The notes under the pieces were generated by a model that made no database searches, was not told where the DNA came from, and worked only from the letters and a program-made list of their open reading frames with translations. The position numbers and the translations under genes were made by a program. Below are positions 18,169-26,386 of a stretch of 64,000 nt of DNA, in pieces. Numbering within the stretch: position 1 is the stretch's first letter; the number at the start of each line of letters is the position of its first letter. Source of the stretch: Gemmatimonadota bacterium (GTDB lineage: Bacteria; Gemmatimonadota; Gemmatimonadetes; Gemmatimonadales; GWC2-71-9); assembly GCA_016713435.1 (NCBI GenBank), contig JADJPD010000001.1, forward strand, positions 930,001 through 994,000. The letters run 5' to 3'.

Positions 18169-18857
18169 GCGCCCAGGCCACCCTCCTCATCGTGGACGAC
18201 CATCCGAGCGTGGCCAGCGGCCTGCGCACCATGGTGGAGCCGCCCTACCAGGTGCTCGAGGTGGCGCATCACGGCGACGACGTGCTGCCGCTGGTGGACC
18301 GGCTGCGGCCCGCGCTGGTGCTGATGGACCTGTCGCTCCCGGGGAAGAGTGGCGTGGTGCTCACCCGCGAGCTCAAGGCGCGCCCTGACTGCCCGCGGAT
18401 CCTGGCGGTCACCATGCACGCCGAGCCCACCTTCGTGCGCGAGGTGCTCCGCGCCGGGGCCGACGGCTACCTCCTCAAGACGGCGCGCGCCGCCGAGATC
18501 CGGCACGCCATCGCGGAAGTGCTCGCCGGCCACCGCTACGTCACGCCGGAGGTGATCCTCCCGCCCGAGGAGCCGCGGCGGCCCACGCCGGTCCCCGACA
18601 CGCTGAGCGCCGAGATGCGCGCCCTCCTGGCGCAGCTGAGCGACAAGCAGCTGGCGGTGCTGCAGATGATCGGGGAGGGGTGCTCCAGCGAACAGGCGGC
18701 GGAACGAATGGAGCTGTCGGAGCGGACGGTGGAGTACCACCGGGGGCGGATCCGGGAGATCCTCGGGCTCACCACGCAGGCGGGGCTGTTCCGGGTGGCC
18801 ACGCTGTACGTGGCGGCGCAGGCGGCCGGGGAGGCGCCCGGCGACGCGCCGGGGTAG
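18165..18857 (+). CDS. NarL/FixJ-family response regulator
   Basis: A 230-residue regulator: receiver domain (IVDDHPSVASG acidic pocket, phospho-acceptor Asp in LVLMDLSLPG, conserved Lys in GYLLKTAR) and a C-terminal LuxR-type helix-turn-helix (LSDKQLAVLQMIGEGCSSEQAAERM, SERTVEYHRGRIREILG). A 40-residue linker joins the domains. It is coupled to the HisKA_3 kinase just upstream. Targets cannot be read from sequence. A symmetric hairpin follows the gene. Confidence 0.94.
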   Translation: MSAQATLLIVDDHPSVASGLRTMVEPPYQVLEVAHHGDDVLPLVDRLRPALVLMDLSLPGKSGVVLTRELKARPDCPRILAVTMHAEPTFVREVLRAGADGYLLKTARAAEIRHAIAEVLAGHRYVTPEVILPPEEPRRPTPVPDTLSAEMRALLAQLSDKQLAVLQMIGEGCSSEQAAERMELSERTVEYHRGRIREILGLTTQAGLFRVATLYVAAQAAGEAPGDAPG

Positions 18858-18869
18858 GCCATCCGCGGG

Positions 18870-18892
18870 GCCGGCCGGATCGCCCGGCCGGC
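18870..18892. terminator. Hairpin between converging genes
   Basis: Perfect 9-bp inverted repeat gccggccgg/ccggccggc with a 5-base loop, between the response regulator (ends 18857) and the converging gene ending at 18930. Its symmetry allows it to serve both directions. Confidence 0.65.
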
Positions 18893-18929
18893 GTCCCTCA
18901 GAAGCCGTGCCCGACCGGGGCCCCCCGGA

Positions 18930-19431
18930 TCAGGTGCCGCGCTCGATCAGGATGGAGCTGACGATCTGCAGGACCGGCACCGCCGCCAGCACCTCCCCGT
19001 GGTCCCCGCCCCCCGCCAGCGCCAGGCCGCCGGCCGCGATCCCCGCCGAGGCCAGCAGCGACAGCCCGTAGTTCCCCCGCCGGCCGTTGGCCAGGTGAAC
19101 CCCGAGCGGGAGCAGCGCCACCTCCCCGCCGATGGCGCCGAAGATAGCCTCGGCGAAGCCGCAGGGGATCGTCGCCGCAGAGGGTGTCGCCCCCGCCGAG
19201 GGCGCCGCCGATGAGGGCGCCGAGGCCGAGCCCCAGCCCGCCGCCGGGCCCGCCGCCCACGACCAGGCGCGGGGTGGAGTGCCCGCCTTCCGCCGGCTCC
19301 ACGCCGGCGGCGGCCATGGCGGGGCCGGGAACCGGCGCCCGCCACGCCACGAAGCGGGGCGCCCGCTGCTGCGCCGTCGCCACGGCGGGCGCGGCGAGGG
19401 CGAGCGTGAGGATCATCAAGCTGAGTCGCAT
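18930..19431 (-). CDS. Hypothetical exported Gly-rich membrane protein, one-base frame change at 19164-19167
   Basis: Begins with a signal peptide (MRLSLMILTLALAAPAVATA), then a Gly-rich hydrophobic stretch (GGGLGLGLGALIGGALGGG). The frame breaks at the G4 run 19164-19167; dropping one base continues into CGFAEAIFGAIGGEVALLPLGVHLANG and two further hydrophobic segments, ending ILIERGT. The repaired protein is about 166 residues. GxxxG-rich helices suggest membrane association (glycine-zipper-like outer membrane or inner membrane protein). No function is assigned. The indel is in a homopolymer like the others in this window and is probably technical. Confidence 0.55.
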
Positions 19432-19529
19432 GCGGCTCCTAATGCCGGGACCCGTCACCAGGTTCCTGGACCCGGCGGCCATGGTGGCCGGGACGGCCCG
19501 GGAACGGGCACCGCACCGGGCCGTCGTGG

Positions 19530-20303
19530 TCACCGCCCGTAGAGCGTGATCGCCGCCCGTCCCTCGCCGCCGCCGCGGAGGCTGCGGTAGGTGAACTCCA
19601 CGAAGCTGATGTTGCGCCGGTCGCCCGGGAGGTCGATGGCGCGCGAGCGAGTCTCGGAATTGAAGACGAGCCGGGTGTCGGGCGAGAAGACCTCGCCGTT
19701 GCGGAACCGCACGCGCACGTCGTACATCTCGAGATCCCCGCTCTCCACCACGAACAGGATGCGGCGGAATGGCCCGTCGCCGACGGCCTCGATGCGGTCG
19801 CGCTCGGCGCGGAAGCTCACGGCGCGGGTGCCGAGCCGGGTCCAGCCCGCCACGTCGGCCAGGGCGGCCGGCGGCGCCACCGAACCCGGGCGGTCGGCCC
19901 GTTCCGCGGCCTCCACGCCCTTGCCGTAGAGCCGCACGGTGGCCTTGCCGCGGCGTGCGCGGCTCCGGTAGAAGAACTCCACCCGGTTGATGACCCGCCG
20001 GTTGCCCGGCAGGTCGATGGTCCGGCTCCGGCTGTTCTCCCGGAAGACGAGGCGCGTCTCCGGCGAGAACACCTCGCCGTTCCCGAAGACCACCTTGATG
20101 TCGTACATCTCGAGGTTGCCCTCCTCCACCTCGAGCTTGATGGCCCGGAACACGCCCTCGCGGGCCGTGACGGGGATCACGTCGCGGTCCACCGCGAAGT
20201 TCACCTGCCGGCTGCCCAGCAGTTCCCATTCATCGGCGTGCAGCGGCGAGGCAATGAGCAAGGTGGTAGCCAGGGCCAGCAGGCCCCCGATCCGGACGCG
20301 CAT
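19530..20303 (-). CDS. Secreted protein with two tandem beta-rich repeats (DUF2541-like)
   Basis: A 257-residue protein with an N-terminal signal peptide ending near ADEWE. Residues ~25-130 and ~155-257 are two copies of the same domain: each has W(E/T)xLGxRxV, FRxIxxxVExGxLEMYDxxVxFxNGEVFSPxTRLVF, RSRxIDLPGxRRxI and VEFxYRS. The repeat resembles the DUF2541 type of small beta proteins; the function is not established. A good GGAGG site precedes ATG 20303. The duplication is clear at the amino-acid level, while the two copies differ at the linker and N-terminal end. Confidence 0.72.
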   Translation of the reverse strand: MRVRIGGLLALATTLLIASPLHADEWELLGSRQVNFAVDRDVIPVTAREGVFRAIKLEVEEGNLEMYDIKVVFGNGEVFSPETRLVFRENSRSRTIDLPGNRRVINRVEFFYRSRARRGKATVRLYGKGVEAAERADRPGSVAPPAALADVAGWTRLGTRAVSFRAERDRIEAVGDGPFRRILFVVESGDLEMYDVRVRFRNGEVFSPDTRLVFNSETRSRAIDLPGDRRNISFVEFTYRSLRGGGEGRAAITLYGR

Positions 20304-20483
20304 CCAGTCCTCCAGTGGCAGGTGGGCGGGAGGTGACCTCCCAAGATGCCCGGCAGACGGTGACCGGGCCAGCCTTGTTAAGTGCGGTATCTTCGGGCCC
20401 CGCGTGCGGATCGGGAGGGTGGCCTGGCTGCGCGGGTGGGGAACGGTGCCGGACCCAAACAGACACCCACAGAAACATCATGC

Positions 20484-20554
20484 GCTCACCTTGTGGTGAG
20501 CCCAGCATCTACGAGCAGTCCCTCTGCGGCCCTCTGCGTCTCCGCGCCTCTGCG
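20484..20554. repeat. Small hairpin plus three CCTCTGCG direct repeats between genes
   Basis: In the 279-base gap between the ABC transporter and the beta-repeat gene: a 7-bp hairpin (gctcacc 20484-20490, loop ttgt, ggtgagc 20495-20501), then CCTCTGCG at 20521-20528, 20531-20538 and 20547-20554. Similar CTCTGCG-type tracts are common intergenic filler in some environmental bacteria. The role is unknown. A TATCTT hexamer at 20389-20394 lies in the same gap. Confidence 0.5.
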
Positions 20555-20581
20555 GTGAGCCCTCACGCAACCATCCCCGAC

Positions 20582-22474
20582 CTACCGATACCCCGCCGCC
20601 TGCAGCTGGAACAGCTCGGCGTAGAGCCCGCCGAGCGCCACGAGCTCGTCGTGAGTGCCCTCCTCCCGCAGCTCTCCGCCCTGCAGCACCAGGATCCGGT
20701 CCGCCATGCGCACCGTGCTGAAGCGGTGGGAGATGAGCACCGCCATCCGGCCGCCCGTCAGCTCCGCGAAGCGCTGGAACACCTCGTACTCCGCGCGCGC
20801 GTCCAGCGCCGCGGTGGGCTCGTCGAGGATGAGGAGCTGGGCCTCGCGCAGGTAGGCGCGCGCCAGCGCCACCTTCTGCCACTCCCCGCCCGACAGGTCC
20901 ACGCCGCCCTCGAAGCGGCGGCCGAGGAGCTGCTGGTAGCGGGCCGGGAAGCGGGCCACCACGCTGTCGGCCAGGCTCCGCTCGGCGGCGCTCGCGATCG
21001 CCGGCTCATCCTCCCGCCGCGCGATGTGGCCCACCGCGATGTTCTCCGCGATGGTGAAGTCGTAGCGGAAGAAGTCCTGGAAGATGACGCCCACGGCGCG
21101 CCGGAGGCTTTCCACGTCGTACTCGCGCAGGTCGCGGCCGTCGAGGAGGATCCGGCCCTCGCTCGGGTCGTAGAGCCGGGCCAGCAGCTTGGCGAGCGTG
21201 GTCTTGCCCGCGCCGTTCTCGCCCACCAGCGCCACCCGCTCGCCGGGACGGAGGCGGAAGCTCAGGTGCCGCACCGCCCACCGCTCCTGCCCGGGATAAT
21301 GGAAGCCCACGTCCTCGAAGACGAAGCCCTCCACCAGCGGGCTCGGCACCGGCACCGCCCCGGCTCCCGAGCGGATGCGCGGCTCCACCGCGAGGAACGA
21401 GAAGAGGTCCTCGAGGTACAGGCTCTGCTCCACCAGCTGCGACACGGTGAGCAGCGTCCGCTGGATCAGGTCGCGGCTCTGCCGGAAGGAGGCGGCGAGG
21501 AACGTCAGCACGCCGATGGTGAACGGCCCCGCCGGCGACTGGTGCTTCTGCAGCGTGAGCCAGAGGATGGCCACGTAGGCGCCGTAGTACCCGAGCGTCC
21601 CCAGCAGCGCGAGCAGCGAGGAGACCACGGCCCGCCGGAGCGCCAGGTGCTTGTTGGCCTCGTAGTACTCCTGCGACAGGGCGGCGTACCGCCCCACCAG
21701 GAAAGGGGCCAGCCCGAACAGCTTCACTTCCTTGGCGGAGACGTCGCTGGCGCCGACGTAGCGGAGGTAGTCGAGCTGGCGACGTTCCTCGGTCCACGAG
21801 AAGAGGAGCGAATACGACAGCGCCGCGAAGCGCGACTCGCCGAGGAACGACGGCAGCACCGCGAGCGCCAGCAGCAGCAGCAACCACGGCACGTACACCA
21901 TGATGGCCACGGCCAGCGAGACCAGCGTCACCAGGTCCTGCACCGCCGCGAGGAGCCCGGTGACGAGCCCGATGCGGCCCACGGTCTGCCGCCGGGCGCG
22001 CTCCAGCTGGTCGTAGATCTCGCTGTTCTCGAGCTGCTCCAGGTCCAGGCTCGCCGCGTGCTCCATGAGCTGGATGCTGGTGCGGTTGGCCACGAGGTCC
22101 CCGAGCAGTCCTTCCACCAGCGCGGAGGCGCGGGCCAGCAGCTCGCCCACGCCCGCCAGCGCGAACTCGACGGCCACGAGCCACCACAGTTCCTCGAGCG
22201 GGGTCACGCCAAAGCGCGGCGGGAGCGGGGTGCCGCTCACCAGGCCCACCACCAGGTCGATGATCAGCTTCCCCACCCAGAGCACGCCGAGCGGCACCAG
22301 CGCGCGGCCCAGGCGGAGGGCCACCATGGTGGCGCTGTAGCGCGGGTGGGTGTCCCAGACCAGGCGCAGCAGGCGCGGGAGGTGGCGGGTGGCGCGAAGG
22401 CGTTCCCCCCAGGACGGGGGCGCCTCGATGGGGCGGCGGCCGCTCCGGACGCGGGGAGCGTGGGGCATCGTCAT
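20582..22474 (-). CDS. ABC transporter, fused permease-ATPase (MsbA/LmrA-like exporter half)
   Basis: A 630-residue half-transporter: membrane domain of about six helices (residues ~40-350) and a C-terminal nucleotide-binding domain with Walker A GENGAGKTT, Q-loop FQDFFRYDFTIAENI, signature LSGGEWQKVALARA, Walker B LLILDEPTAALD and the switch His in ISHRFSTV. It would act as a homodimer or heterodimer exporting lipid, peptide or drug; no substrate clue is in the neighbourhood. The start was placed at 22474 (MTMPHAP), with 22468 as the alternative. The gene is divergently arranged with an SDR gene across a 75-base gap holding a perfect palindrome, so a shared regulator is possible. Confidence 0.92.
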   Translation of the reverse strand: MTMPHAPRVRSGRRPIEAPPSWGERLRATRHLPRLLRLVWDTHPRYSATMVALRLGRALVPLGVLWVGKLIIDLVVGLVSGTPLPPRFGVTPLEELWWLVAVEFALAGVGELLARASALVEGLLGDLVANRTSIQLMEHAASLDLEQLENSEIYDQLERARRQTVGRIGLVTGLLAAVQDLVTLVSLAVAIMVYVPWLLLLLALAVLPSFLGESRFAALSYSLLFSWTEERRQLDYLRYVGASDVSAKEVKLFGLAPFLVGRYAALSQEYYEANKHLALRRAVVSSLLALLGTLGYYGAYVAILWLTLQKHQSPAGPFTIGVLTFLAASFRQSRDLIQRTLLTVSQLVEQSLYLEDLFSFLAVEPRIRSGAGAVPVPSPLVEGFVFEDVGFHYPGQERWAVRHLSFRLRPGERVALVGENGAGKTTLAKLLARLYDPSEGRILLDGRDLREYDVESLRRAVGVIFQDFFRYDFTIAENIAVGHIARREDEPAIASAAERSLADSVVARFPARYQQLLGRRFEGGVDLSGGEWQKVALARAYLREAQLLILDEPTAALDARAEYEVFQRFAELTGGRMAVLISHRFSTVRMADRILVLQGGELREEGTHDELVALGGLYAELFQLQAAGYR

Positions 22475-22490
22475 CCCCAAATGATACCAC

Positions 22491-22525
22491 ATCGAAAGCG
22501 CGGGCCCAGGGACCGCGCTTTCGAT
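22491..22525. promoter_or_regulatory. 13-bp perfect inverted repeat in the divergent ABC/SDR promoter
   Basis: ATCGAAAGCGCGG at 22491-22503 pairs with 22513-22525 across a 9-base centre. It sits between divergent start codons (22474 and 22550), flanked by -10-like hexamers on each strand: TATCAT on the minus strand (22481-22486) and TATGTT on the plus strand (22538-22543). It fits an operator for a dimeric regulator controlling both genes. A stem-loop in RNA is the alternative. Confidence 0.5.
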
Positions 22526-22549
22526 GCGGAGGGATGATATGTTGTGCGC

Positions 22550-23251
22550 ATGCCAACCGCACTCATCACGGGCGCCACCGAGGGGATCGGACGCGCCATC
22601 GCTTTCGCCCTTGGGCGGGCCGGCTACCAGGTCGGCGTCTGCGCCCGCACCCCCTCCCGGCTCCGCGTGCTGCTGGAGGAGCTCCGCGCCGCCGGCATCA
22701 CCGCCGCGGGCCACCCCGCGGATGTGGGCCACCCCGGCGACGTCGAGGCCATGGTGGCCGAGGTGACGCGGCAGCTGGGCCCGGTGGACGTGCTGGTGAA
22801 CAACGCCGGCGTCGCCCACCTCAAGCCCTTCGCCGAGCTGACGCTCGACGAGTGGGACCAGACCATGACGACCAACGTGCGGAGCCTCTTCCTGGTGACG
22901 CGCGCCGTCCTGCCCGGCATGCGCGAGCGGAAGCACGGGGCCATCGTCAACATCGCGAGCCTGGCCGGGCGGAACGGCTTTGCGGGCGGCACCGCGTACA
23001 CCGCGTCCAAGCACGCGGTGCTCGGGTTCGCGCGCTCGCTCATGATGGAAGTGCGGAAGGAGAAGATTCGCGTCATCACCATCTGCCCGGGCTCGGTGGA
23101 CACGCCGCTCATCCGGAGCCAGGGCACGCTCAAGCCCAACCTCGAGAAGATCCTCCACCCCGACGACATCGCCGCCACCGTGCTCGAGGCGCTCCGGCTC
23201 CCCGAGCGCGCGCTGGTGAGCGAGCTCGACATCCGGCCCACCGATCCCTGA
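22550..23251 (+). CDS. Short-chain dehydrogenase/reductase
   Basis: A 233-residue classical SDR. The Rossmann motif TGATEGIG (TGxxxGIG) is at residues 8-15, NNAG follows at about 83, the catalytic Ser is in NIASLAG, and the YxxxK dyad is in TAYTASKHAVLG. It would carry out NAD(P)H-linked oxidoreduction of an unknown substrate; the TGxxxGIG type is shared by 3-oxoacyl reductases and many alcohol dehydrogenases. The ATG at 22550 follows a TATGTT hexamer by six bases, suggesting a leaderless mRNA. A small 2Fe-2S gene follows after 16 bases and is probably co-transcribed. Confidence 0.93.
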   Translation: MPTALITGATEGIGRAIAFALGRAGYQVGVCARTPSRLRVLLEELRAAGITAAGHPADVGHPGDVEAMVAEVTRQLGPVDVLVNNAGVAHLKPFAELTLDEWDQTMTTNVRSLFLVTRAVLPGMRERKHGAIVNIASLAGRNGFAGGTAYTASKHAVLGFARSLMMEVRKEKIRVITICPGSVDTPLIRSQGTLKPNLEKILHPDDIAATVLEALRLPERALVSELDIRPTDP

Positions 23252-23267
23252 GCCGTCCCGCCCAGGG

Positions 23268-23474
23268 ATGAACCGCCTCACCATCGACCGCTGCGTCTGC
23301 CGCAAGACGCCGTTCGTGAAGCTGCTGCCGCTGGTCCGCGAGCACCGCTGGGACCTCGCGGACGTGATGCGGGAGACCGGCTGTGGGGCCAACTGCGGCC
23401 TCTGCCGTCCCTACCTCCGCCGCATGCTGGCCACTGGCGAGACGGTCTTCCACGAGATCCTGACCGAGCCCTGA
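23268..23474 (+). CDS. BFD-like [2Fe-2S] protein
   Basis: A 68-residue protein with cysteines C9xC11 and C39GANC43GLC46, the pattern of bacterioferritin-associated ferredoxin (BFD) type [2Fe-2S] domains (CxC then CxxC after about 30 residues), plus one extra Cys. In other bacteria such modules release iron from bacterioferritin or form part of nitrite reductase and NifU. No bacterioferritin gene is in the window. The final GLCRPYLRRML helix is typical. It lies 16 bases after the SDR gene on the same strand. Confidence 0.75.
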   Translation: MNRLTIDRCVCRKTPFVKLLPLVREHRWDLADVMRETGCGANCGLCRPYLRRMLATGETVFHEILTEP

Positions 23475-23534
23475 TCCCGCCCGGGAGCGCCGGCGCCCTT
23501 GTCTCCGGCCACGGCCCGGCCGATGCTATAGCTG

Positions 23535-25103
23535 ATGAATAGGCCCACCCCCGCCCCGGCCCTCGTGCCCATGCTGGCGCTAGCGGGCACCCTCGCCCTG
23601 GCGGCGGGGTGGGCGCTCGGCGTGTCCCGGCCGCTCGGCGCCGTGCTGGCGCTCGGCGCGGCGGGCCTCCTGTGGCGCGCGACCCAAGTGGCGCGGGACG
23701 GGCTGGCCACCGCGGCGGCCGCGGCGAGTGAGGCCGAGGCGAGGGTGGCCTTCCGGGACCGCGAGCTCAACTGGCTCCGCCAGACCTCCACCACGCTCGT
23801 GGCGGACGAGGCGCTCGAGCCGGTGCTCAGGGTCATCGTCGATGCCACCGCCGACCTGCTCGGCGCCGAGGGCGCCACCGTGGGCTTCGTCGTGGAGGAG
23901 GGCCGGTTCGTCCGCCTGGCCGGGGGCAGCGGGCCGCTGGCGGCCTCCACCGACACGCTGCTCCCCGTGGATCACTCCCTGCTGGGCTGGGTGGTGATGA
24001 ACGAGGACGGCCTGCTGGTGGACGACATGGCGAAGGACCCGCGGAGCTACCACATCCCCGGGCTCGAGGCCAAGTCGGTGGCGGCGGTGCCACTGCGGAG
24101 CGCGGGGCTCGTGATCGGCGTGCTCGCGGCGTTCAATCGCAAGGACCAGCGTCCGTTCTCGCCCGCGGACCTGGCGCTGCTCGCCACGCTCGGCGACCAG
24201 GTCATCGTGGGCCTCGACCGCGCCCACGTCATCGAGGAGAGCCGTCGCAAGGAAGAGGTGCTCGCCACCAAGAACCGCGAGCTGCAGCGGGCCACCGAGC
24301 TCAAGAGCCAGTTCCTGGCCAACATGTCGCACGAGCTCCGGACGCCGCTCAACGCCATCAACGGCTTCTCCGACCTCCTCCTCACCGAGGAGCTGGGCGC
24401 GCTCAACGAGCAGCAGAAGGAGTTCCTCGACTCCATCCTGCGGAACGGCCAGCACCTGCTGGGCCTGATCAACAGCGTGCTGGACCTCTCCAAGATCGAG
24501 GCCGGCCGCATGACGCTGTCGCTGGCGCCGAGCGACCTCCGGCAGATCATCCTCGGCGCCATCACCGACACCGCCTCGCTCCGCACGGCCAAGCAGCAGG
24601 AGGTCCGCCTCGAGGTGGGCGAGGAGCCGCTCAACATCCTGGCCGACGGGACCCGGCTCCGGCAGGTGCTCTACAACCTGCTCTCCAACGCGTCGAAGTT
24701 CACGCCGGAGGGCGGGCTGGTGACCGTGGCGGCCCTGGCCACACGGGCCCCGCTCCCCTTCCCCTCCGACCGTGCCGGCGAGCAGCCGCGGCTCGTCTCC
24801 CGGGACGCCATCTGGGTCTCGGTGCGCGACACCGGCATCGGGATCCGCCCCGAGGACCAGCCCAAGCTCTTCAAGGAGTTCAGCCAGGTGGACAGCTCGG
24901 CCAGCCGGCAGGCGCAGGGGACGGGGCTCGGCCTGGCGCTCTCGAAGCGCCTGGTGGAGATGCACGGCGGCACCATCGGGTGCGAGTCGGTGCACGGCGC
25001 CGGCTCGAGCTTCTGGTTCATCCTCCCCATCGAGGGCCCGTTCCGCCGGCCGGCGGCGAGCGTCGAGACGGCGCGCCCCGCGGCCGAGACCGTCGAGGCA
25101 TGA
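23535..25103 (+). CDS. GAF-domain hybrid-type sensor histidine kinase
   Basis: A 522-residue kinase: two N-terminal transmembrane helices (about 10-50), a coiled coil, a GAF domain at about 85-225 (ADLLGAEGATVGFVVEEG, SLLGWVVMNEDGLLV), HisKA with the phospho-acceptor in FLANMSHELRTPLNAI, and a HATPase domain (NLLSNASKFTPEGG, DTGIGI, GTGLGLALSKRLVEMHGG). No receiver follows. It is an orphan kinase on this strand, immediately followed by an outer-membrane beta-barrel gene whose ATG overlaps its stop (ATGA). Coupling of a kinase to a barrel protein hints at an envelope-sensing role, which is inference. Confidence 0.93.
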   Translation: MNRPTPAPALVPMLALAGTLALAAGWALGVSRPLGAVLALGAAGLLWRATQVARDGLATAAAAASEAEARVAFRDRELNWLRQTSTTLVADEALEPVLRVIVDATADLLGAEGATVGFVVEEGRFVRLAGGSGPLAASTDTLLPVDHSLLGWVVMNEDGLLVDDMAKDPRSYHIPGLEAKSVAAVPLRSAGLVIGVLAAFNRKDQRPFSPADLALLATLGDQVIVGLDRAHVIEESRRKEEVLATKNRELQRATELKSQFLANMSHELRTPLNAINGFSDLLLTEELGALNEQQKEFLDSILRNGQHLLGLINSVLDLSKIEAGRMTLSLAPSDLRQIILGAITDTASLRTAKQQEVRLEVGEEPLNILADGTRLRQVLYNLLSNASKFTPEGGLVTVAALATRAPLPFPSDRAGEQPRLVSRDAIWVSVRDTGIGIRPEDQPKLFKEFSQVDSSASRQAQGTGLGLALSKRLVEMHGGTIGCESVHGAGSSFWFILPIEGPFRRPAASVETARPAAETVEA

Positions 25104-25768
25104 AGCTGGCGGGCGTACCGGCGCTGGCGCTCACGGCGCTGGTGCTCGCGGCCCCGCTGCGGGCGCAGGACTCGAGCGCCGTCTCCCCCATCACCCTGCA
25201 GGCCGGGCCGAGCCTCGGCGTGGAACTCGGGTTCAGCCGCGCCTCGTTCCGCGGCGCCGGCGCCTCCGGCACCCGCTCCAGCAACGGGGCCGTGGCCGGC
25301 GCCTGGTTCCGGCTGCCGCTCGCGCGCTGGCTCTCGGTGCAGCCCGGGCTCCGGCTGGTGAGCCGGGGCGGCGCGGGCACCATCCCGAGCCTGGCGGGGC
25401 CGGTGGACTTCGAGGTGGACCTCGTCTACCTCGACATGCCGCTGCTGTTGCGGGCGCGCCTCCCGGGCATCTCGCGCACCAACCTCGTCCTGCTACTGGG
25501 TCCCGCGCCCGGCGCGCGCATCGGCTGCAACGTGGACTTCAGCCAGGCGGGGAGCCCCCTCGCCCGCGCCACCTGCGACCAGGCCACCACCGGCGCCTCC
25601 TTCCGCAGCTGGGACGTGGCCCTCACCGCCGGCGTCGGCATCGCGCTGCCGGTGGAGCGCTCCGAGATCTCCCTCGAGGCCCGCTACGCGCGGGGCACCC
25701 GCGACGTCATCGAGCAGACCGAGACGCGCAACGAGGCGCTCACCGTCACGCTGTCGGTGCCGTTCTAG
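25100..25768 (+). CDS. Outer-membrane beta-barrel protein (PorT/OmpW-like)
   Basis: A 222-residue protein with a signal peptide (residues 1-22, ending LRAQ) and alternating amphipathic strands ending in an aromatic residue (LSVPF), the C-terminal signature of outer-membrane barrels. The layout (GPSLGVELGFSR, YLDMPLLLRARL, EARYARGTRDV) matches PorT-type eight-stranded barrels. Two Cys residues could form a disulfide in a loop. The start overlaps the stop of the upstream kinase. No substrate or partner is identifiable. The gene converges with, and overlaps by 4 bases, the next minus-strand gene. Confidence 0.75.
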   Translation: MKLAGVPALALTALVLAAPLRAQDSSAVSPITLQAGPSLGVELGFSRASFRGAGASGTRSSNGAVAGAWFRLPLARWLSVQPGLRLVSRGGAGTIPSLAGPVDFEVDLVYLDMPLLLRARLPGISRTNLVLLLGPAPGARIGCNVDFSQAGSPLARATCDQATTGASFRSWDVALTAGVGIALPVERSEISLEARYARGTRDVIEQTETRNEALTVTLSVPF

Positions 25769-26214
25769 GGCGCCTTCCGCTCCGCGTGGAAGGTCTTGGC
25801 CACGATCTGCCAGCGCCCCTCCACCTTGAGCAGCGACATGTAGTCCGTGAAGCGCACCTCCGGGTAGTCGAGCACGATCCGGGCGACCGCGGCCGAGCCG
25901 GCGATGTCCACCATCTCGATGCGCCGCTGCCGCGCCGCCTCGTCCGGCGCCACCCCGCCCGCCCGCGCCGCGGCCCCGGCGATGTAGTCCGCGCTCGTCC
26001 GCTCCATGAACTGCCCCTCCCGCGCGAAGTAGAGGTTGGCGCGGGGATGGAACGCCTGCCGGAACTCCTCGGCAGAGCCGGTCCGGTGCCCTTCGATGTA
26101 GTGCTGCAGGGTGGCCCGCACCGCCGCTTCCTCGCCATCGACGCCCGCGGGCCGGAAGGCGGTCACTCCCGCCGCCAGCCCGGCCGCCAGCACGACTGTC
26201 ACGAACGTGCGCAT
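25765..26214 (-). CDS. Exported NTF2/SnoaL-like protein
   Basis: A 149-residue protein with an N-terminal signal peptide (MRTFVTVVLAAGLAAGVTA) and a cone-shaped NTF2-like fold signature: EEAAVRATLQHYIEG, HPRANLYFAREG, YPEVRFTDYMSLLKVEGRW, IVAKTFHAE. Such lumazine-binding-type or nuclear-transport-factor-like proteins are often annotated as nuclear transport factor 2 family and may bind small hydrophobic ligands or act as hydrolases. The active site cannot be defined. GGAG precedes the ATG at 26214. It overlaps the converging beta-barrel gene by 4 bases at the stop. Confidence 0.8.
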   Translation of the reverse strand: MRTFVTVVLAAGLAAGVTAFRPAGVDGEEAAVRATLQHYIEGHRTGSAEEFRQAFHPRANLYFAREGQFMERTSADYIAGAAARAGGVAPDEAARQRRIEMVDIAGSAAVARIVLDYPEVRFTDYMSLLKVEGRWQIVAKTFHAERKAP

Positions 26215-26310
26215 CTCGTCTCCATGGTTGGGGATGGTCCCGCGAAGCCGTGGCCGGACGCGCCACGCCGACCGGAGGTTTCCGCCGTCCGTGCCGTCCC
26301 CGAAACGATT

Positions 26311-26338
26311 GCGGGGCCCGTCCTTCGACGGGCCCCGC
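26311..26338. terminator. Perfect 12-bp hairpin
   Basis: gcggggcccgtc at 26311-26322 pairs with 26327-26338 around a cttc tetraloop. It lies after the minus-strand lipoprotein (stop at 26387) and before the NTF2-like start, so it probably terminates the lipoprotein transcript. The UUCG-like tetraloop (cttc read one way, gaag the other) favours stability. Confidence 0.7.
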
Positions 26339-26386
26339 GGTGCTGCACTTCCGGTCGGTCCCGGGGCGGCCACCGCCGCCCGGTCG

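Noticed and set aside
20404..20499. Possible 31-codon GTG-start ORF after a TATCTT hexamer
   Set aside because: No homologous motif, ribosome site or conserved context; too weak to annotate.
20315..22537. 740-residue plus-strand frame over the ABC exporter
   Set aside because: Arg/His/Gln-rich antisense shadow; the minus-strand frame contains all ABC motifs.
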